Source: Linum tenue (taxonomy: Eukaryota; Streptophyta; Magnoliopsida; Malpighiales; Linaceae). From it: 64,000 nt of DNA. Under the pieces are notes generated by a model. The model was given only the letters and a program-made list of their open reading frames with translations, did no database searches and was not told the origin of the DNA. Made by a program: the position numbers and the translations under genes. Below, piece by piece: positions 33,130-44,684 of this stretch (the first letter of the stretch is position 1; the number at the start of each line of letters is the position of its first letter). Location: contig CAMGYJ010000006.1 of the NCBI GenBank assembly GCA_946122785.1, positions 32,593,168 through 32,657,167 of the forward strand. The letters are read 5' to 3'.

Positions 33130-33856
33130 TGTTGGGATTTTTAGTGGTGTGAATGGAAATAAAAGGGGAAAGTTTCAAGAGAGTCTCTTGAAGTACCATG
33201 TTGGTAAGATGTGAGAAGGCATAGCCTCGAATTCGATCGATTTGATGTAATATGTGGTTAGTTGGTTAAATTGGTTTGTGTAACCAAATGAACCAAACCG
33301 AGTTGAACCAAATCGAACCGAACCGCTGTGGCGGTTGGAATAACCAAACCGGTCCAACTTCCATGAGGCCGAACCAATGCAATGGTTGAAATATTTTAAA
33401 CGAACCAATGCAATGGTTGGGGTGTAACCACCCATATGAAGAGTTGCCTCCCTTCAATGCATCCCTTCATTTTCTATAAATAGCACCATACCCCCTCTTG
33501 TTTTAACTACGAGTTTTACATAGATTTTTCCGATACGAAAATTCTGCCAAAATCCAAAACTAGTTTTCTGCATTCTTTTCAAAGAGAAAATAGAGTCAAG
33601 TGTGGTTCTCGCCGTTTTGCTGCGTTCAATGGTTTCCGGGGTTTGAGGTACCGCTACGCAGGAAAAGGTACGTCCTTTCTATCTTGGGAGGAATCATTCC
33701 ACAACCTTGGGTACTTGAGGGGAATAAGATTCTTTAAGGAGAGATAGTGAATTCTATCGGCTAGGACGCTTGCATGTGTCTTTGCATGTTTTTCTTAATC
33801 TTATGTGTTTGCTTGTGTTGCAAGAAAATAGTATACGTGAACAAGTTTTCCTAACA
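33130..33856 (+). repeat. LARD 3' LTR
   Basis: 727 bp, nearly identical to the array LTR copies and closest to units 2-4. TATAAATAG at 33475-33483. Followed by the TSD ATAAG and then by Copia-3 integrase. Confidence 0.93.
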
Positions 33857-34852
33857 ATAAGTTCGTATGGACTAAGTCAAAAGGAGCAGTATAAGTGATG
33901 TCACTGGACGAGAACAAAGACTGAGCTGTCTTGGCCTCTATACAACTCTCGCATGGTGAGGGCGCACCAAAGTGCTTACTCAGCTTCGCAGGCAATAAAT
34001 CATTCCGAAAATTATAACCGTGCTGAATGGGGATGTCCAAGATGACAATGCCATAAATCCCAAACCGATGAATCCAAGGCCTCTCTTGTCGAACAGAAAA
34101 AACAAACGAACTAGGAGTATCCAAAACTTTCAAAGAATGCTCAAAATCCTTATTCTCAACACCAAAAGGATCTAATTTTCAAATTCAGAAACAGAAGGTA
34201 GGCCCTTCTCTTTGGGTGGCTTCTGCGCTCGACAACTCCCCTCCTCCCCACCAAACCGTCAACGGGCAGCAAGTGGAGGTAAATATTCTTCAAGCACAAA
34301 AGCACGACAATCCTTCCTACCCTTCCCGATCACCTTCCAATTGGTCTGATCATGCACCACACAGCCACGAGACGAAAACGTAACATTACAACCATTTTCT
34401 GTTAGCTGACCGACTGAGACCAGGCTAGGAACTAAATCGGGAACATAAAGGTTATTCGACAATCAAATATCAGGCGAAACAATATCCCCTTTGCCATGAA
34501 CACGAATCTGATCTCCATGAGCCACATGTAAATGCATGGTACTATCGGGATGTATCCCGAAGAACTGAGAGAAAGCCTGCGTCATATGGTTAAAGGCAGC
34601 AAAATCCAATAACCATCGAGGAAAATTACCTGACAGTGTAACCGTAGCAAAAGCAACAGTTAAAACAGTCGGTAATGCCTCCTAAAGAGCCTCAGCCATG
34701 AGACGACGAATGCGATCAGGTGCAACACCACCCGACCCCGCAGATGAGGAGGCTTCTTCCATGCCCCCAGCACGAGGAAGAGGTTGTGCGGAGGCCACTA
34801 CATACCTAGTGCGAGCAGGTGGGGAATGATCACGGTTACTAGTGCGGCCTTT
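33857..34852 (-). pseudogene. Copia-3: end of gag, protease, GAG-pre-integrase and start of integrase
   Basis: Minus strand. A Ser/Pro/Arg-rich gag tail is at 34850-34682, the protease region near 34620-34560 (a WLLDF-type block with degenerate active site) and a strand-rich section with the VGQLTENGC consensus at 34462-34259. 34133-33862 holds a C-x2-C zinc module (CESC) and the first integrase block (LVHTNL, where an Asp is usual). Stops lie near 34465 and 34257, and the catalytic Asp positions are altered, so it is a decayed copy. It is broken off at 33862 by the LARD and at 34852 by the Athila-like LTR. Confidence 0.8.
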
Positions 34853-36310
34853 TGATAACGATGCATTTTCACATGTTTGCACCCTTAGTTCTTATCCGTT
34901 TGCGGCTAGTAGTCGTGTATTTTTGACCCATTTTACGCTGGGTTGTTCTACTTTGTCATATTTCAGATCCCAGACGTCGAAGGAAAGGCTAAGCACGAGA
35001 TTCGGGGCATTTGGAGGTCATTCGGTCGAGCTGGGGGCAAAATACGGGCAGGAGGCCTGAAGAACATGGCCGTGTACACGAACAAGCACGCCAGTGTTTT
35101 TATGTGCGAGAGTTGAACTGATGGAAAAGCAAAACACGGGCTGGCCTAAAGGAAAACACGGCCGTGTTCCATGCCATGTTATTTATGCCGAGGCTTTGAT
35201 TGAAAGGAGCTGTTGCGATGTCCAAAACACGGGCAGAAGTGAAGCAAAGCACGACCGTATCCATCTTTAGGCACGATCGTGTTTTGGCCGACGCGGGCGT
35301 GTTTTTAACGCGTGGTGAGGGCACGGATGGGCAAATGACAAACACGGTCGTGCCCTTGACCGTGTTTTGCCCAGGATCGGGTTTTTGAGGCAAAATCGAG
35401 CCAAAGGAGAGAGAATCGACTTCTTGGAGCAAAAACATAGTTTTAGAGAGAGAAAGGGCGAAGAACAAACCCTAGGAGCTATTTGGAGTGGATTTCTCAC
35501 CATTGAAGCCCAGATTGCATCCCCAGGAGTGAAGATCATCATCACAGAGCAGATTTTCCTCATCTTTATGAGTATGACTACTCTGATTCTCTTTTCCTCT
35601 CTCTCTCTCTCTATGGAGTAGAACTTTCTCTCACTTGGGTATGAAGAACCCTAGTTCTATGTGTTAGGGATCTTGATTGTAATGACTTGGGATTGTTATA
35701 CTGATTTATTTTAATCGATTGATGCATGATTTATTGAGTCAATTGAAGTCTGATCATCTTTTCTTGATTTCTGCTACAACCTAAGATAGATAGAATCTGA
35801 TTAGGTTGTTAGAGCTTCATCAATCGGTAGTGGTAGATTGATTATACGAGAGTTAATCGATTTACTGATTTGTACTGGAATCCAATTCCAGTAGTGGAGT
35901 TCTGCGTTCATAGCCTCATCTTTCTATCCCGGTGAAGACTAGTCGTCTGCCGGGTAGTTGGACTGAGAGGGCTTGGTCGGCTTAAGAGATTTCAAGCTAC
36001 TGTCGGATCTTCCGCAGTTTAATCAACAGTTAATCAAACCAGGGTAATTACAGCTATGACCTAACTAAGGAGCTAGGGGGACTCATTCCCGAGTGACTCT
36101 TCCCTCGCTTTAGAAAACCGAACCATTTCCTGCTTTCTTACTACTTTTAGTTAAAATCACAATCACTCGACTTAGTTTTCTAGATAATAGATATTCATGG
36201 AGTAGGCAGTAGATCTAGACCCCGGGTTGACAAATAGAGCTTGCCTGTTACTGCATTTCCGGACTGCGATTACACTTGGTCGCAGTTTGGTGTTGTGTTT
36301 TAGCGTGTCA
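34853..36310 (+). repeat. Athila-like 5' LTR
   Basis: Starts TGATAACG and ends GCGTGTCA. 35060-35375 is rich in half or full copies of the palindrome ACACGGCCGTGT. Compared with the 3' LTR it has three extra segments (near 34925-34965, 35875-35950 and 36165-36190). Confidence 0.93.
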
Positions 36311-36316
36311 AGTTTT

Positions 36317-36334
36317 TGGCGCCTTTGCCGGGGA
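36317..36334 (+). other. Athila-like primer binding site (tRNA-Asp type)
   Basis: TGGCGCCTTTGCCGGGGA, six bases after the LTR. The standard Athila/Tat site has a G where this copy has a T at the eighth position. Confidence 0.88.
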
Positions 36335-36454
36335 ACCTTTAGGTTATTGGGGAAACGTGAAAGTTTGTTACTCTAGCTTTTTCTTTACTGCATTTTCTCT
36401 CTTCCACCTGTGTGCCTTCACGGGTTGCTTTTGCTAATTGTGTGAAGGTAGTGC

Positions 36455-37931
36455 ATGACCCGTAGCCAGTCAGGAGATTTACTACCATTAAACCAAGAGC
36501 TTGAACGGACCTGTAGGAACTTCAAGCGGGCTGTAAAGGCGCGACTGGCTGCGGAGAAGGCCTTAGCACAGCTTCAAATCACTGAGGAGGAAGAAATGGG
36601 TGACCCACAGGACCATGATGTGGTCTTTCCCGAGGAGCAAACCATGGGGTATTATTGGACCGCCAGAGCCGCGGACATGAGGTCGCCCATTCAGCACCCT
36701 CATGGTGCGCACTTCTGTCATCACCATGCTGCGCGGTTCGGTGGTATTCCGTGGCAAGGAGGGGGAGTGCCCCCGATCACACGTGAGGCGATTCCACGAG
36801 CTCATCGATGGGATTAAGATCAATGGGGTTCCAGCCGATGCCATCCAGCTGAGGTACTTTCCATTTACTTTGGAGGGGCAGGCCAAGGAGTGGCTAGACA
36901 CTCGACCTCTAGCCTCGACCACCACGTTCGCCAACCTGGCGGACAAGTTCCTCACTCGCTACCATCCCCCGTCCAAGACGGCGGACCTGCAAAAGCAAAT
37001 TACCCACTTTGCTCAGGATGAAGATGAGACCATCCGAGATGCTTGGGAAAGATACACCAGTCTTTTCCTCAAGTGTCTCGACCATGGTTTTACCGACGCC
37101 TTCAAGGTGGGCACCTTCTAGCATGCCCTCTTCCCGGAAGACAAGCAGCTAATTGACTCGGTTTGTGGCGGGAATATGCTCACCAAGACACCGCCACAGC
37201 TGAATCAACTTTTTGAAGAGATGGCAGAGCAGGGCTATGATTGGGGAACTGCGAGGAGATCGAGACAAGCACCAGGGCGGGGTGTGCATGCTGTAGCCAC
37301 CCAGTCATCTGATTTGGTGCAGGTGGTATCGAAACTGGTTTCAGCCATCGATCACTCTAGAATGATTTCAGGTACAGGACAACTGCAGGCGATGCACTGT
37401 CAGTGGTGTGAGAGCTCCCATCACACCGTGGAGGACTGTCAGGCGATGAGGGAGTCGTCTACTCCCCAGGAGCAGGTGGACTTCATCGGCAATGCCAGGC
37501 GCTTCGACTGCTACAACAACACTTACAACGAGGGGTGGCGCCAGCATCCCAACTTCTCCTGGGTTGGGGCCAATTCTAGACCACCAGTCCCCCAGGGACA
37601 ACCTGGCTTCTAGAGACCTCCTTACCAGCCTAGACAAGGGCAATTTCAGCAACCGCAGCAGCCTCTCTACCCGCCCAGACAGGGGCCAGTTCCACCTCAG
37701 TCACAGGTGCAGCCATTTCATCAGTCAGGGGCAGCCCCAGTACAGAGTGATCCGATGGCGAAATTGCGAGATCTGGTGGGTTCTCTGGCCACCTCCAGTG
37801 CAAACAAATTCAATAATATCGAGCAGTTCATGGAGAAAGCTTCAGGTAAACTCTTGGAGCTAGAAGCTGGACAGAGAAACACGCAGGCTGTGATGCGGGA
37901 TATCCAGACCCAGCTTGGGAGTGTGGCCTAG
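36455..37931 (+). pseudogene. Athila-like gag, broken
   Basis: ATG at 36455 opens a 120-codon N-terminal region rich in charged residues. A frameshift near 36770 leads to the retrotransposon gag core (FHELIDGIKINGVPADAI, then LRYFPFTLEGQAKEWLDT) at about 36790-37119. A TAG at 37119-37121 interrupts it. The frame goes on at 37122-37613 with a single C-x2-C ... H-x4-C-like knuckle (CQWCESSHHTVEDC) near 37400, and a Gln/Pro-rich tail with two more stops runs to 37931. The protein would form the particle and bind RNA. Confidence 0.85.
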
Positions 37932-38769
37932 GCTGTAGCTCAGAGGACTCCTGATACTCTACCCGTACAGACCATCCCTCATCCGCAGGACCCAAATGAG
38001 CACTGCAAGGCCATCACTACCAGGAGTGGCAAGATGACTGCTGACCCACCTGTTCGGGCACAAGAGAGAGAGACCCCCTGCTTCAGCACTTCAAGCTAAT
38101 GAGGAGGAAATTGAGAAGGAGGTTGAGATGCCTGCTCCTAAACCGCAACCAGTGGTGAAGGAGTATGTACCGCAGCTTCCCTTTCCTACTCGGTTTCACA
38201 AAGACCGACTGGAGACTGAGTTTGCCAAGTTCATGGCAATGCTGAAGCAGGTAAACATAAGCATGCCCTTCGTGGAGGCATTATCGAAGATGCCTAAGTA
38301 TGCCAAGTTCATGAAGGATCTCCTCACCAACAAGAGGAAGCTTGGGGAGCTATCAACGGTGATGCTCAACAAGGAGTGTACTGCCATCCTGCAGAACAAA
38401 CTACCAGAGAAGCGGAAAGACCCAGGGAGTTTTACTATCCCTTGCATGATTGGTAGTTTGCATATAGGGAAGTCCTTGGCGGATTTAGGTGCTAGCATAA
38501 ATGTCATGCCATATAAACAGTTTAAAAATCTAGGCCTAGGTGAACCCAGTGATACTAGGATGAGCATTCAACTTGCTGATAGAACCACTGTGCATCCTAG
38601 GGGCATTGCAGAGGACTTGATAGTTGCAGTAGGGCCATTCTCATATCCTGTTGACTTTGTGATTTTGGATATAAATGAGGATGTGGATGTGCCTTTAATA
38701 TTGGGTAGACCTTTTCTCTCCACCGCCAAGGCGCTCATTGATGTGAATGATGGGAAATTGATTTTGTGA
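37932..38769 (+). pseudogene. Athila-like aspartic protease
   Basis: An open frame at 38128-38769 carries the retropepsin active site in its Athila form, DLGASINVMP (about 38482-38511), and the later block VDVPLILGRPFLSTAKALIDV. In 37932-38127 the linker is out of frame by one base near 38080. The TGA at 38767 replaces the reading through to RT. In this lineage DLGAS takes the place of the usual DTGA/S, so the Leu is not by itself damage. Confidence 0.85.
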
Positions 38770-40190
38770 GTTGGGGGTGAACAAATCACCTTCTCTGTTT
38801 CTGATAATATGAAACACCCCCAGCTCCATGATGATGTAGACTACTGTGATGTTATTGCTAATTTTGAGACCGCACTCGCCATCACGAGTGCGGGTACTGA
38901 CAATTTCCTTGAGCGTTGTCTTTTGCTAGGGGAACAGGCATCACAGGATGTGCAGCTAGAGGAACAGCTCGCGGAGCTAGACGAGGCCGCGATCGAGGGG
39001 GTGAGAGAAACCATTCAAGCCGATCCCTATCTCGCCCAGGATCGCCACATCATTGGAGGAGCCACAAGAGCTGGAGCTTAAGCCCCCTCCCCTCTCACCT
39101 GGAGTATGCATTTCTCCGGGAGGGGAATAAGCTCCCAGTCATTATTAGCTGGGATCTGACACCCGAGCAGAAGAGTAGGCTGGTGGCTCTGCTGCAGAAG
39201 TATGCCCGGGCCATGGCATGGAAGATAACAGATATAAGAGGCATTAGCCCATCCTTCTGCTCCCACAGAATTCTGATGGAGGATGAGGTTAAGCCAGTCA
39301 GGCAGCCACAGCGGAGATTGTCTCCCAACTTGGAGGCAGTGGTCCGGGCAGAGATTGTGAAGCTAATGGATGCAGGGATCATCTTTGCTATATCTGATAG
39401 CAAGTGGGTCAGCCCCACTCACGTGGTCCCGAAGAAAGGCGGGATGACTGTGGTCTGGAATGAGAAGAACGAGATGATCCCGATGCGGACCGTGACCGGC
39501 TGGAGAGTCTGCCTCGATTATCGGCTCCTGAACGATGCCACCAGGAAAGACCATTTTCCCCTACCTTTCATTGATCAGATGCTGGAGAGGTTAGCTGGCC
39601 ATGAGTTTTATTGCTTCTTGGATGGCATGTCTGGTTATTTCCAGATTCCTATCGCACCAGAGGATCAGGCGAAGACCACATTCACTTGCTCCTTCGGTAC
39701 TTTTGCTTACCGGAGGATTCCATTCGGGCTGTGTAATGCACCGACGACCTTCCAGAGATGCATGCTTGCGATCTTCGACCGACTGGTCGGAGAGATCATG
39801 GAAGTCTTCATGGATGACTTCTCGGTTTATGGAGACTCCTTCATTCATTATCTCCATAACCTGGAACTCGTTCTGAAGAGGTGCGAGGAGACTAATCTGG
39901 CACTCAGCTGGGAGAAGTGCCATTTTATGGTCTGTGATGGGATTGTGCTCGGGAACAAGATCTCCAAGTAGGGGATTGTGGTGGATCGCGCGAAGATTGA
40001 GACGATCAATAAGCTACCTCCTCCCATTTCTGTGAAGGGGATTCGCAGCTTTTTGGAAGATTGCCCTGCCGCTGACCAAGCTGCTGGAGAAGGATGCATC
40101 GTTCCAGTTCACTCCTGAGTGTACAGCGGCATTCGAGACATTGAAGGAGTAGCTTACCCATGCACCCATCATGGTGACTCCTGACTGATC
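38770..40190 (+). pseudogene. Athila-like reverse transcriptase
   Basis: The frame is open at 38916-39971, although the RT part begins only near 39090 after a frameshift. Blocks in order: RLSPNLEAVVRAEIVKL, WVSPTHVVPKKGG, RVCLDYRLLNDAT, FCFLDG-like first Asp (YCFLDGMSGY), FGLCNAPTTFQRCM and the active site FMDDFSVYG near 39810. A TAG at 39969 and a frameshift near 40055 disconnect the thumb region, which has a further TAG (40150) and TGA (40186). Confidence 0.88.
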
Positions 40191-41540
40191 TCTTCCTTTT
40201 GAGCTGATGTGCGATGCAAGTGACTATGCAGTCGGAGCAGTTCTGGGTCAGAGACGCGGGAAGCACTTCCAGCCCATCTACTACGCGTCGAAGACCTTGA
40301 ACGATGAACATGAGAATTACACCACCATTGAGAAGGAGCTCCTCGCTGTGGTGTATGCATTTGATAAGTTCCGACCATATCTGGTGCTTCCCATGTGGTG
40401 GTCTACACAGATCACTCGGTGATTCGCTACCTGATGAGCAAGGGTGATGCAAAGCCTAGGCTCATCCGCTGGATCCTGCTTCTGCAGGAATTTGATATAG
40501 AGATCTGGGACAAGAAGGGGGCCGAGAATGTTGCTGCAGATCATCTATCACGGTTGGAAGCCCCTCCAGTGGAAAACTTCGTGGAAGAGATCGATGACTC
40601 CTTCCCGGGTGAGCAATTGCTGGCGATGACATTGGTGGAAAGCGTGGCCCCTTGGTATTCTGACTTTGCCAATTATTTGGTGGGCAAGCAGCTACCAAAG
40701 GGGATGGCCACTCATGCAAAGCGCAAGTTCTTCTCCGACCTGAAGCATCACTTCCGGGAGGATCCTTACCTCTTCAGGATCGGAGCAGATGGCATGATCC
40801 GGCGCTGCGTCATGGAGCACGAGATGGGAGACATCCTGTCTCAATGCCATGAGGGACCTACTGAAGGTCACCATGGAGGAAACCGCACTGCGCGGAAGGT
40901 GCTACAGTCGGGCTTCTATTGGCCCTCACTCTTCAACGATGCAGACACCTTCGCACGACAGTGCGACCGTTGCCAAAGGTCAGGTAACATTTCTTCCCGG
41001 GATGGGATGCCCCAACATATTTCTGTCATTTGGGAAATTTTTTATGTTTGGGTTATCGATTTCTTGGGCCCATTCCCTCCATCCTTTGGCAATTTGTACA
41101 TACTGGTTGCAGTGGACTACGTCTTGAGGTGGGCAGAAGCTCAAGCCATGCCCACCAATGATGCAAGACGGGTCTTCTCATTTCTGAAGCAGCTGTTCTC
41201 CCGGTTCGGGACACCTCGCGCCATCATTAGTGATAGAGGAACCCATTTTCAAGGGCAATTCACTAAACTCCTCTGAAGCTATGGTGTTAAGCATCAGGTG
41301 TCGGTGGCTTACCATCCCCAGTCAAATGGGCAAGCAGAGCTGACGAACCGGGAGCTTAAAATAATAATTGAAAAGACGGTGGATCAATCTCGCAAGGATT
41401 GGTCCACCAAGCTCAATGATGCTCTTTGGGCATATAGGACAGTCTACAAAAACCCCATCAGCGGTGGATCAGTCAAATGGGTAACACCCCGATACTTTAG
41501 AGTTAGGTTCGACCTTAATACGTGATCGGTTGGATTGACG
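40191..41540 (+). pseudogene. Athila-like RNase H and integrase (first part)
   Basis: RNase H begins with CDASDYAVGAVLGQR near 40210 and has a frameshift near 40400. The frame 40395-41276 then carries the end of RNase H (ADHLSRLE), the integrase H-H-C-C zinc module (CHEGPTEGHHGG ... CDRCQRSG), the first Asp (VIDFLGPFP) and the second Asp (SDRGTHFQG). A TGA at 41274 interrupts; the block [14 protein letters not shown] with the catalytic Glu follows at 41310. The coding sequence ends near 41470 where a solo LTR is inserted. Confidence 0.87.
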
Positions 41541-41859
41541 GTTAAGTACTAAAGGTTACAACCGCTGATTAGGAATAATAATAATAATAACTATTATTAT
41601 TATTATTACTATAATTATATAAAAAAAATAATAATAAGAGGGGCCAAGGGGCTGGGCGGCCCCAAAGAAAACCCCTTCCCCCACGTCTCCCCCATCAATT
41701 TCCCCAGCAAAAAATCCCTCCCCGCCGCAAAACCCTTTCCCCCATCAAATTTCCCCAGCAGCGCCGCAAGAAGAAAACCCCGAGCCGGTTCCTAGGCAAA
41801 GCAGCACAAGGAAGAGGGAGTGTTTTTTTGATTCACTTAATACTTTTGGACCATCTTTT

Positions 41860-42756
41860 TTCTCTGCAGGCCAAGATTCGGTGGTATGGCAACCCGCAGA
41901 CAAGTTTAGCGTTCACTCCATGTACACCTGCCTTGCAAAGGAAAGATACACTGAAGCGGAAGACTACCCGTTCAAGATGATTTGGCAGGCGTGGATTCCG
42001 TCAAAGGTCTGCACCTTCTTGTGGATTGTCCATCAGCGAAAGATACTCACTCACGACTCTTTAAAGAAGCGAGGCTGGTGTTTCCCCAGCATGTGCGTCA
42101 TGTGCGCGGCTAGTGAAGAAGACGCAAACCATCTGTTCCTTCACTGCAGCTTCGCATCTAGAGTTTGGACTATCCTGAGTGCCTTTGTTTTCTCGGCCCG
42201 AAGTCCTGGAGACATAACGCAAGTGATCAATAACTGGCCGACAAGGAAGCCTGAAAACCCGAGAGAATGGTGCACCATGGTTCTTGTCCATGCCTTGTGT
42301 TGGAGTTTATGGAAGGAAAGGAATCATAGGACTTTTGATGGATCAGCCAATTCAGAAGTCGTCATCGCGTTCAAGATTGGCAGCTTAATCGTTCAATGGC
42401 TGACTTCTGCTAGCAAAGTTGATTTGGCAGTGGCAGAACAATGGCTTAGAGTTTTAAAGAGAAGAACTTTGGGGGTCAGGGACTAAGTTCGTCGCCGTTC
42501 ATGACTGCTTTGTTTGGCTTGAGCTCTTTGTTTATTTCTGTTTCTTGCTACTCCCCAGGGCTGCTGCTGCTGTTTTTTGCCTTTTCTTTTTCTTTCCCCT
42601 TTGTGATCTTTGCAGGCAGTTAGCTGCGTTTGATGTTTCTGTGTGTGGAGACTTGGGCCGATGTCTGCCGGCCTGTTTCTCTTGTTTCTGTTTTTTTTAT
42701 TTCTTGAATTTTTCTAATGGATGTCAACATTATCAAAAAAAAAAAAAGAAAAAGAT
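41860..42756 (+). mobile_element. 5'-truncated L1-type LINE
   Basis: 41881-42486 encodes the C-terminal zf-RVT region of a plant LINE reverse transcriptase: FSVHSMY near the start, W-x-W ... KVCTFLWIVHQRKILTHDSLKKRG, then C-x2-C ... HLFLHCSFA. It ends at TAG/TAA near 42486 and is followed by about 240 bp of T-rich 3' UTR and an A-rich tail (42736-42756). The 5' edge is uncertain (41825-41880), and I could not find a convincing target duplication. As usual for LINEs, most of the 5' part was not copied. Confidence 0.8.
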
Positions 42757-43290
42757 AAATTAAAGAGGAGGACGAGTGCTCCTCTCGACCGGCCCAAGCC
42801 CTTCCCTATTCCCTCGACCAACCGTGATTCCCAGTTCTCCAAAAGTTGACGATAAGGAATGGCCGATATTAGAGAGGAAGGAAGATTAAAGGGAGGGGAA
42901 CGAAGAAGGTGAAAATAGAGTTGGATTGGTGACGGCTGGGGAGAGCGACTAAAGTCGATGGTGAAGGAGAAAGTGGTCAGCTTTTGATCCGAGCGGCAGG
43001 CGGCAGTTCCGGAAGTTGAGTTGATGGATTAGTTGGTGGCGGTGACCCATCCTTAAAGCAAGAAGCCTCTAGTCCCATAGCGGTACAGGCAGCAAAAGAC
43101 AACGTCGCCGGGTGAGCATGGAAATGGGAAACGATGGCGATTTTCGATCTTGGTATGATGGTTAATTCAAATCAGTTCTTCGCGTAAAATAAGGTGAGTG
43201 TAAATGGGGTAAAGTCTCTGTCGTAGGTCTTTTAGTTTATGCTTTTCGCTCAAGTTGTTATTTTAGTTAATTTTTCTAGTATGCGCGATA
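42757..43290. other. Solo LTR sequence right of the LINE, no gene
   Basis: G/A-rich sequence without an ORF, rRNA or recognisable regulatory site. It is taken as the continuation of the interrupted LTR. Confidence 0.4.
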
Positions 43291-43411
43291 TGTGGGTGAG
43301 GCATCCCACCGCCTGTAAGGGTGGAGGCACGCGTTGTGCTATGTATGAATGTATGTGATGTTGTATGGATTGATGGTATGAGGAACTCCCGGGCGGTTGG
43401 GCCACTACTGG

Positions 43412-43650
43412 ACGCGGTAGATGGTCAGGTCACTGCTGGACGGCGAGACGTAACGCAGCAGTTGATTGAGTATGTTGGGGTCACTACTGGACGGCGAGAC
43501 GTAACGCAGTAGTTGACGGGCATGGACTGGACAGCGAGACGTAACGCAGTGCCATTGCTGAGTTTGGGTATGCAACCGGACGGCGAGACGTAACGCGGTT
43601 TGCATACTATGGTAGGACACCGGACGGCGAGACGTAACACGGTGGTCCTA
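43412..43650. repeat. Series of six hairpins with a constant 19-nt loop and changing stems
   Basis: The core GGACGGCGAGACGTAACGC, with one change in two copies, lies at 43438, 43489, 43529, 43578 and 43622. A shortened core (TGGACGCG) sits at 43419. Each core is bracketed by short arms that differ between copies but pair: ACTGCT/AGCAGT, ACTACT/AGTAGT, ATGGACT/AGTgCCAT, GTATGCAACC/GGTTtGCATAC, TAGGACACC/GGTGgTCCTA and CCACTAC/GTAGaTGG (lower case marks a bulged base). A small GTGGG/CCCAC hairpin lies just upstream at 43292-43309. Confidence 0.85.
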
Positions 43651-44255
43651 GTGTTTCGTGTTTGAGTTAAGGATAAAAGTTGAGAACCTCTATGAGTTAA
43701 AGTTGAAAGGAGTTATTAAGAACATAAGTAAGGGAATTCTAAAGATAAGACAAGAGTAGAGATCTCTTTAGGCTGTTTGATAGTAAAGTTTAAAGGATGG
43801 AAGTGAGAATGACTTTCGTCTAAGGAAGGTTTTCCCCTAATAATGTGTTTAGTAAGGAGTACTTTGCCTAGGGCAAAGACCTTAGGAAGTAACGACGAGA
43901 CTGACTCCTTCTCACTCACCAGGTTGAGGATAGTCTAGCAGAAGTGGATCACGAGAAGAAGCAGGGCGAGGCGAGCAGCAATACCAGCGTCGACGCGATA
44001 TCGGAAAGCTTGTGAGGAGTCAAGTTAGATTAGTTAATCATTCTGTTCCATGGTTATTAGTATAAACTGTGATTCTGTGTTATGTCGTTGTAAGTGTTTT
44101 AGATTGAGAATTTTGGCCAAGTGTTGGGGCTTTTCGTTAAAAATTCTTAAATGAGCTCAGTTTGTTTATTTTATTTTAAAAATTTGTTTGGGTTGCTCCG
44201 GAGTAACCGGGTTGTGGTTTGATTTTCAAAAAGGATCGGGTCGTGTCAGAGTCAT

Positions 44256-44684
44256 TTGCCAGTAGAGTTAGAGCACAAGGCCTTTTGGGCCCTTAAACTG
44301 CTAAACCTGGATTTGAGTATTGCAGGTACTGAACATAAGTTGCAGCTGCTGGAGTTGGAGGAATGGCGTTACCACGCCTATGAGAACACCCTACTCTACA
44401 AAGAGCGAAGCAAGCGTCTCGACGACGCTCGATTGAGGGGCCCAAAGGAGTTTCAGGTAGGTGATCATGTTCTGCTCTTCAATGCATGCCTGAAACTCTT
44501 CCCGGGCAAACTACTTTCGAGGTGGTCGGGACCCTTCACGGTCACCCAAGTATTCCCGCACGGGGCGGTGGAGATCAGCAATGCTCAAACTGAGCCATTC
44601 AAGGTGAATGGCAACCTCCTAAAGTTGTACTTGGGAGGTGCTGTCGAGCGCGCAGAGCTGCTGATCAAGCTCGAGGACCCTTAG
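44256..44684 (+). pseudogene. Athila-like integrase C-terminal part
   Basis: The frame resumes with the HLPVELEHKAFWALK block and continues for 142 codons to TAG 44684, including the typical VGDHVLLFN and LLSRWSGPFTV segments of Gypsy integrase tails. It is separated from the rest of integrase by the solo LTR. Confidence 0.85.

Larger units (their letters stand above)
28086..33856 (+). mobile_element. LARD-like non-autonomous LTR retrotransposon
   Basis: A 728-bp left LTR, a 4.3-kb interior, a purine tract GTGGGGGAT and a 727-bp right LTR. The left LTR is preceded by ATAAG and the right LTR followed by ATAAG (33857-33861), an exact 5-bp TSD that places the insertion in the integrase of minus-strand Copia-3. 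The interior has no gag, protease, RT or integrase; the only ORF is a 136-codon acidic one. Large non-coding LTR elements of this kind are known as LARDs and depend on a partner for proteins. The LTRs are nearly identical, so insertion is recent. Its left part has been tandemly amplified with flanking Copia-3. Confidence 0.9.
41478..44248 (+). mobile_element. Probable solo LTR of another Gypsy element, itself carrying a LINE
   Basis: Integrase coding sequence stops near 41470 and resumes at 44256, with about a dozen integrase codons missing. The inserted block begins TGGGTAACACCCCGAT and ends GGGTCGTGTCA. These ends resemble those of long LTRs of the Tekay/Del group as I remember them. No gag or pol sequence of its own is inside, hence solo LTR. 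A clear TSD is not visible; AGTCA occurs close to both edges (41471-41475, 44250-44254) but not exactly abutting. The interior includes an (AAT)n/(ATT)n inverted stretch at 41573-41640, a G+C-rich stretch and the hairpin series at 43412-43650. Confidence 0.6.

Noticed and set aside
35060..35375. ORFs in the Athila-like LTR
   Set aside because: They arise from the iterated ACACGG/CCGTGT words on both strands and differ between the two LTRs.
41573..41640. (AAT)n/(ATT)n inverted block as a functional hairpin
   Set aside because: A simple microsatellite pair of this kind is common in AT-rich plant DNA and has no further support.
43438..43640. CRISPR-like array (repeats with unlike spacers)
   Set aside because: Spacing is irregular, flanking arms are complementary to each other rather than unique spacers, and the context is a plant LTR.
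41471..44254. AGTCA as target duplication of the solo LTR
   Set aside because: The two copies do not abut the TG...CA ends inferred for the LTR; two bases on the left and one on the right remain unexplained.
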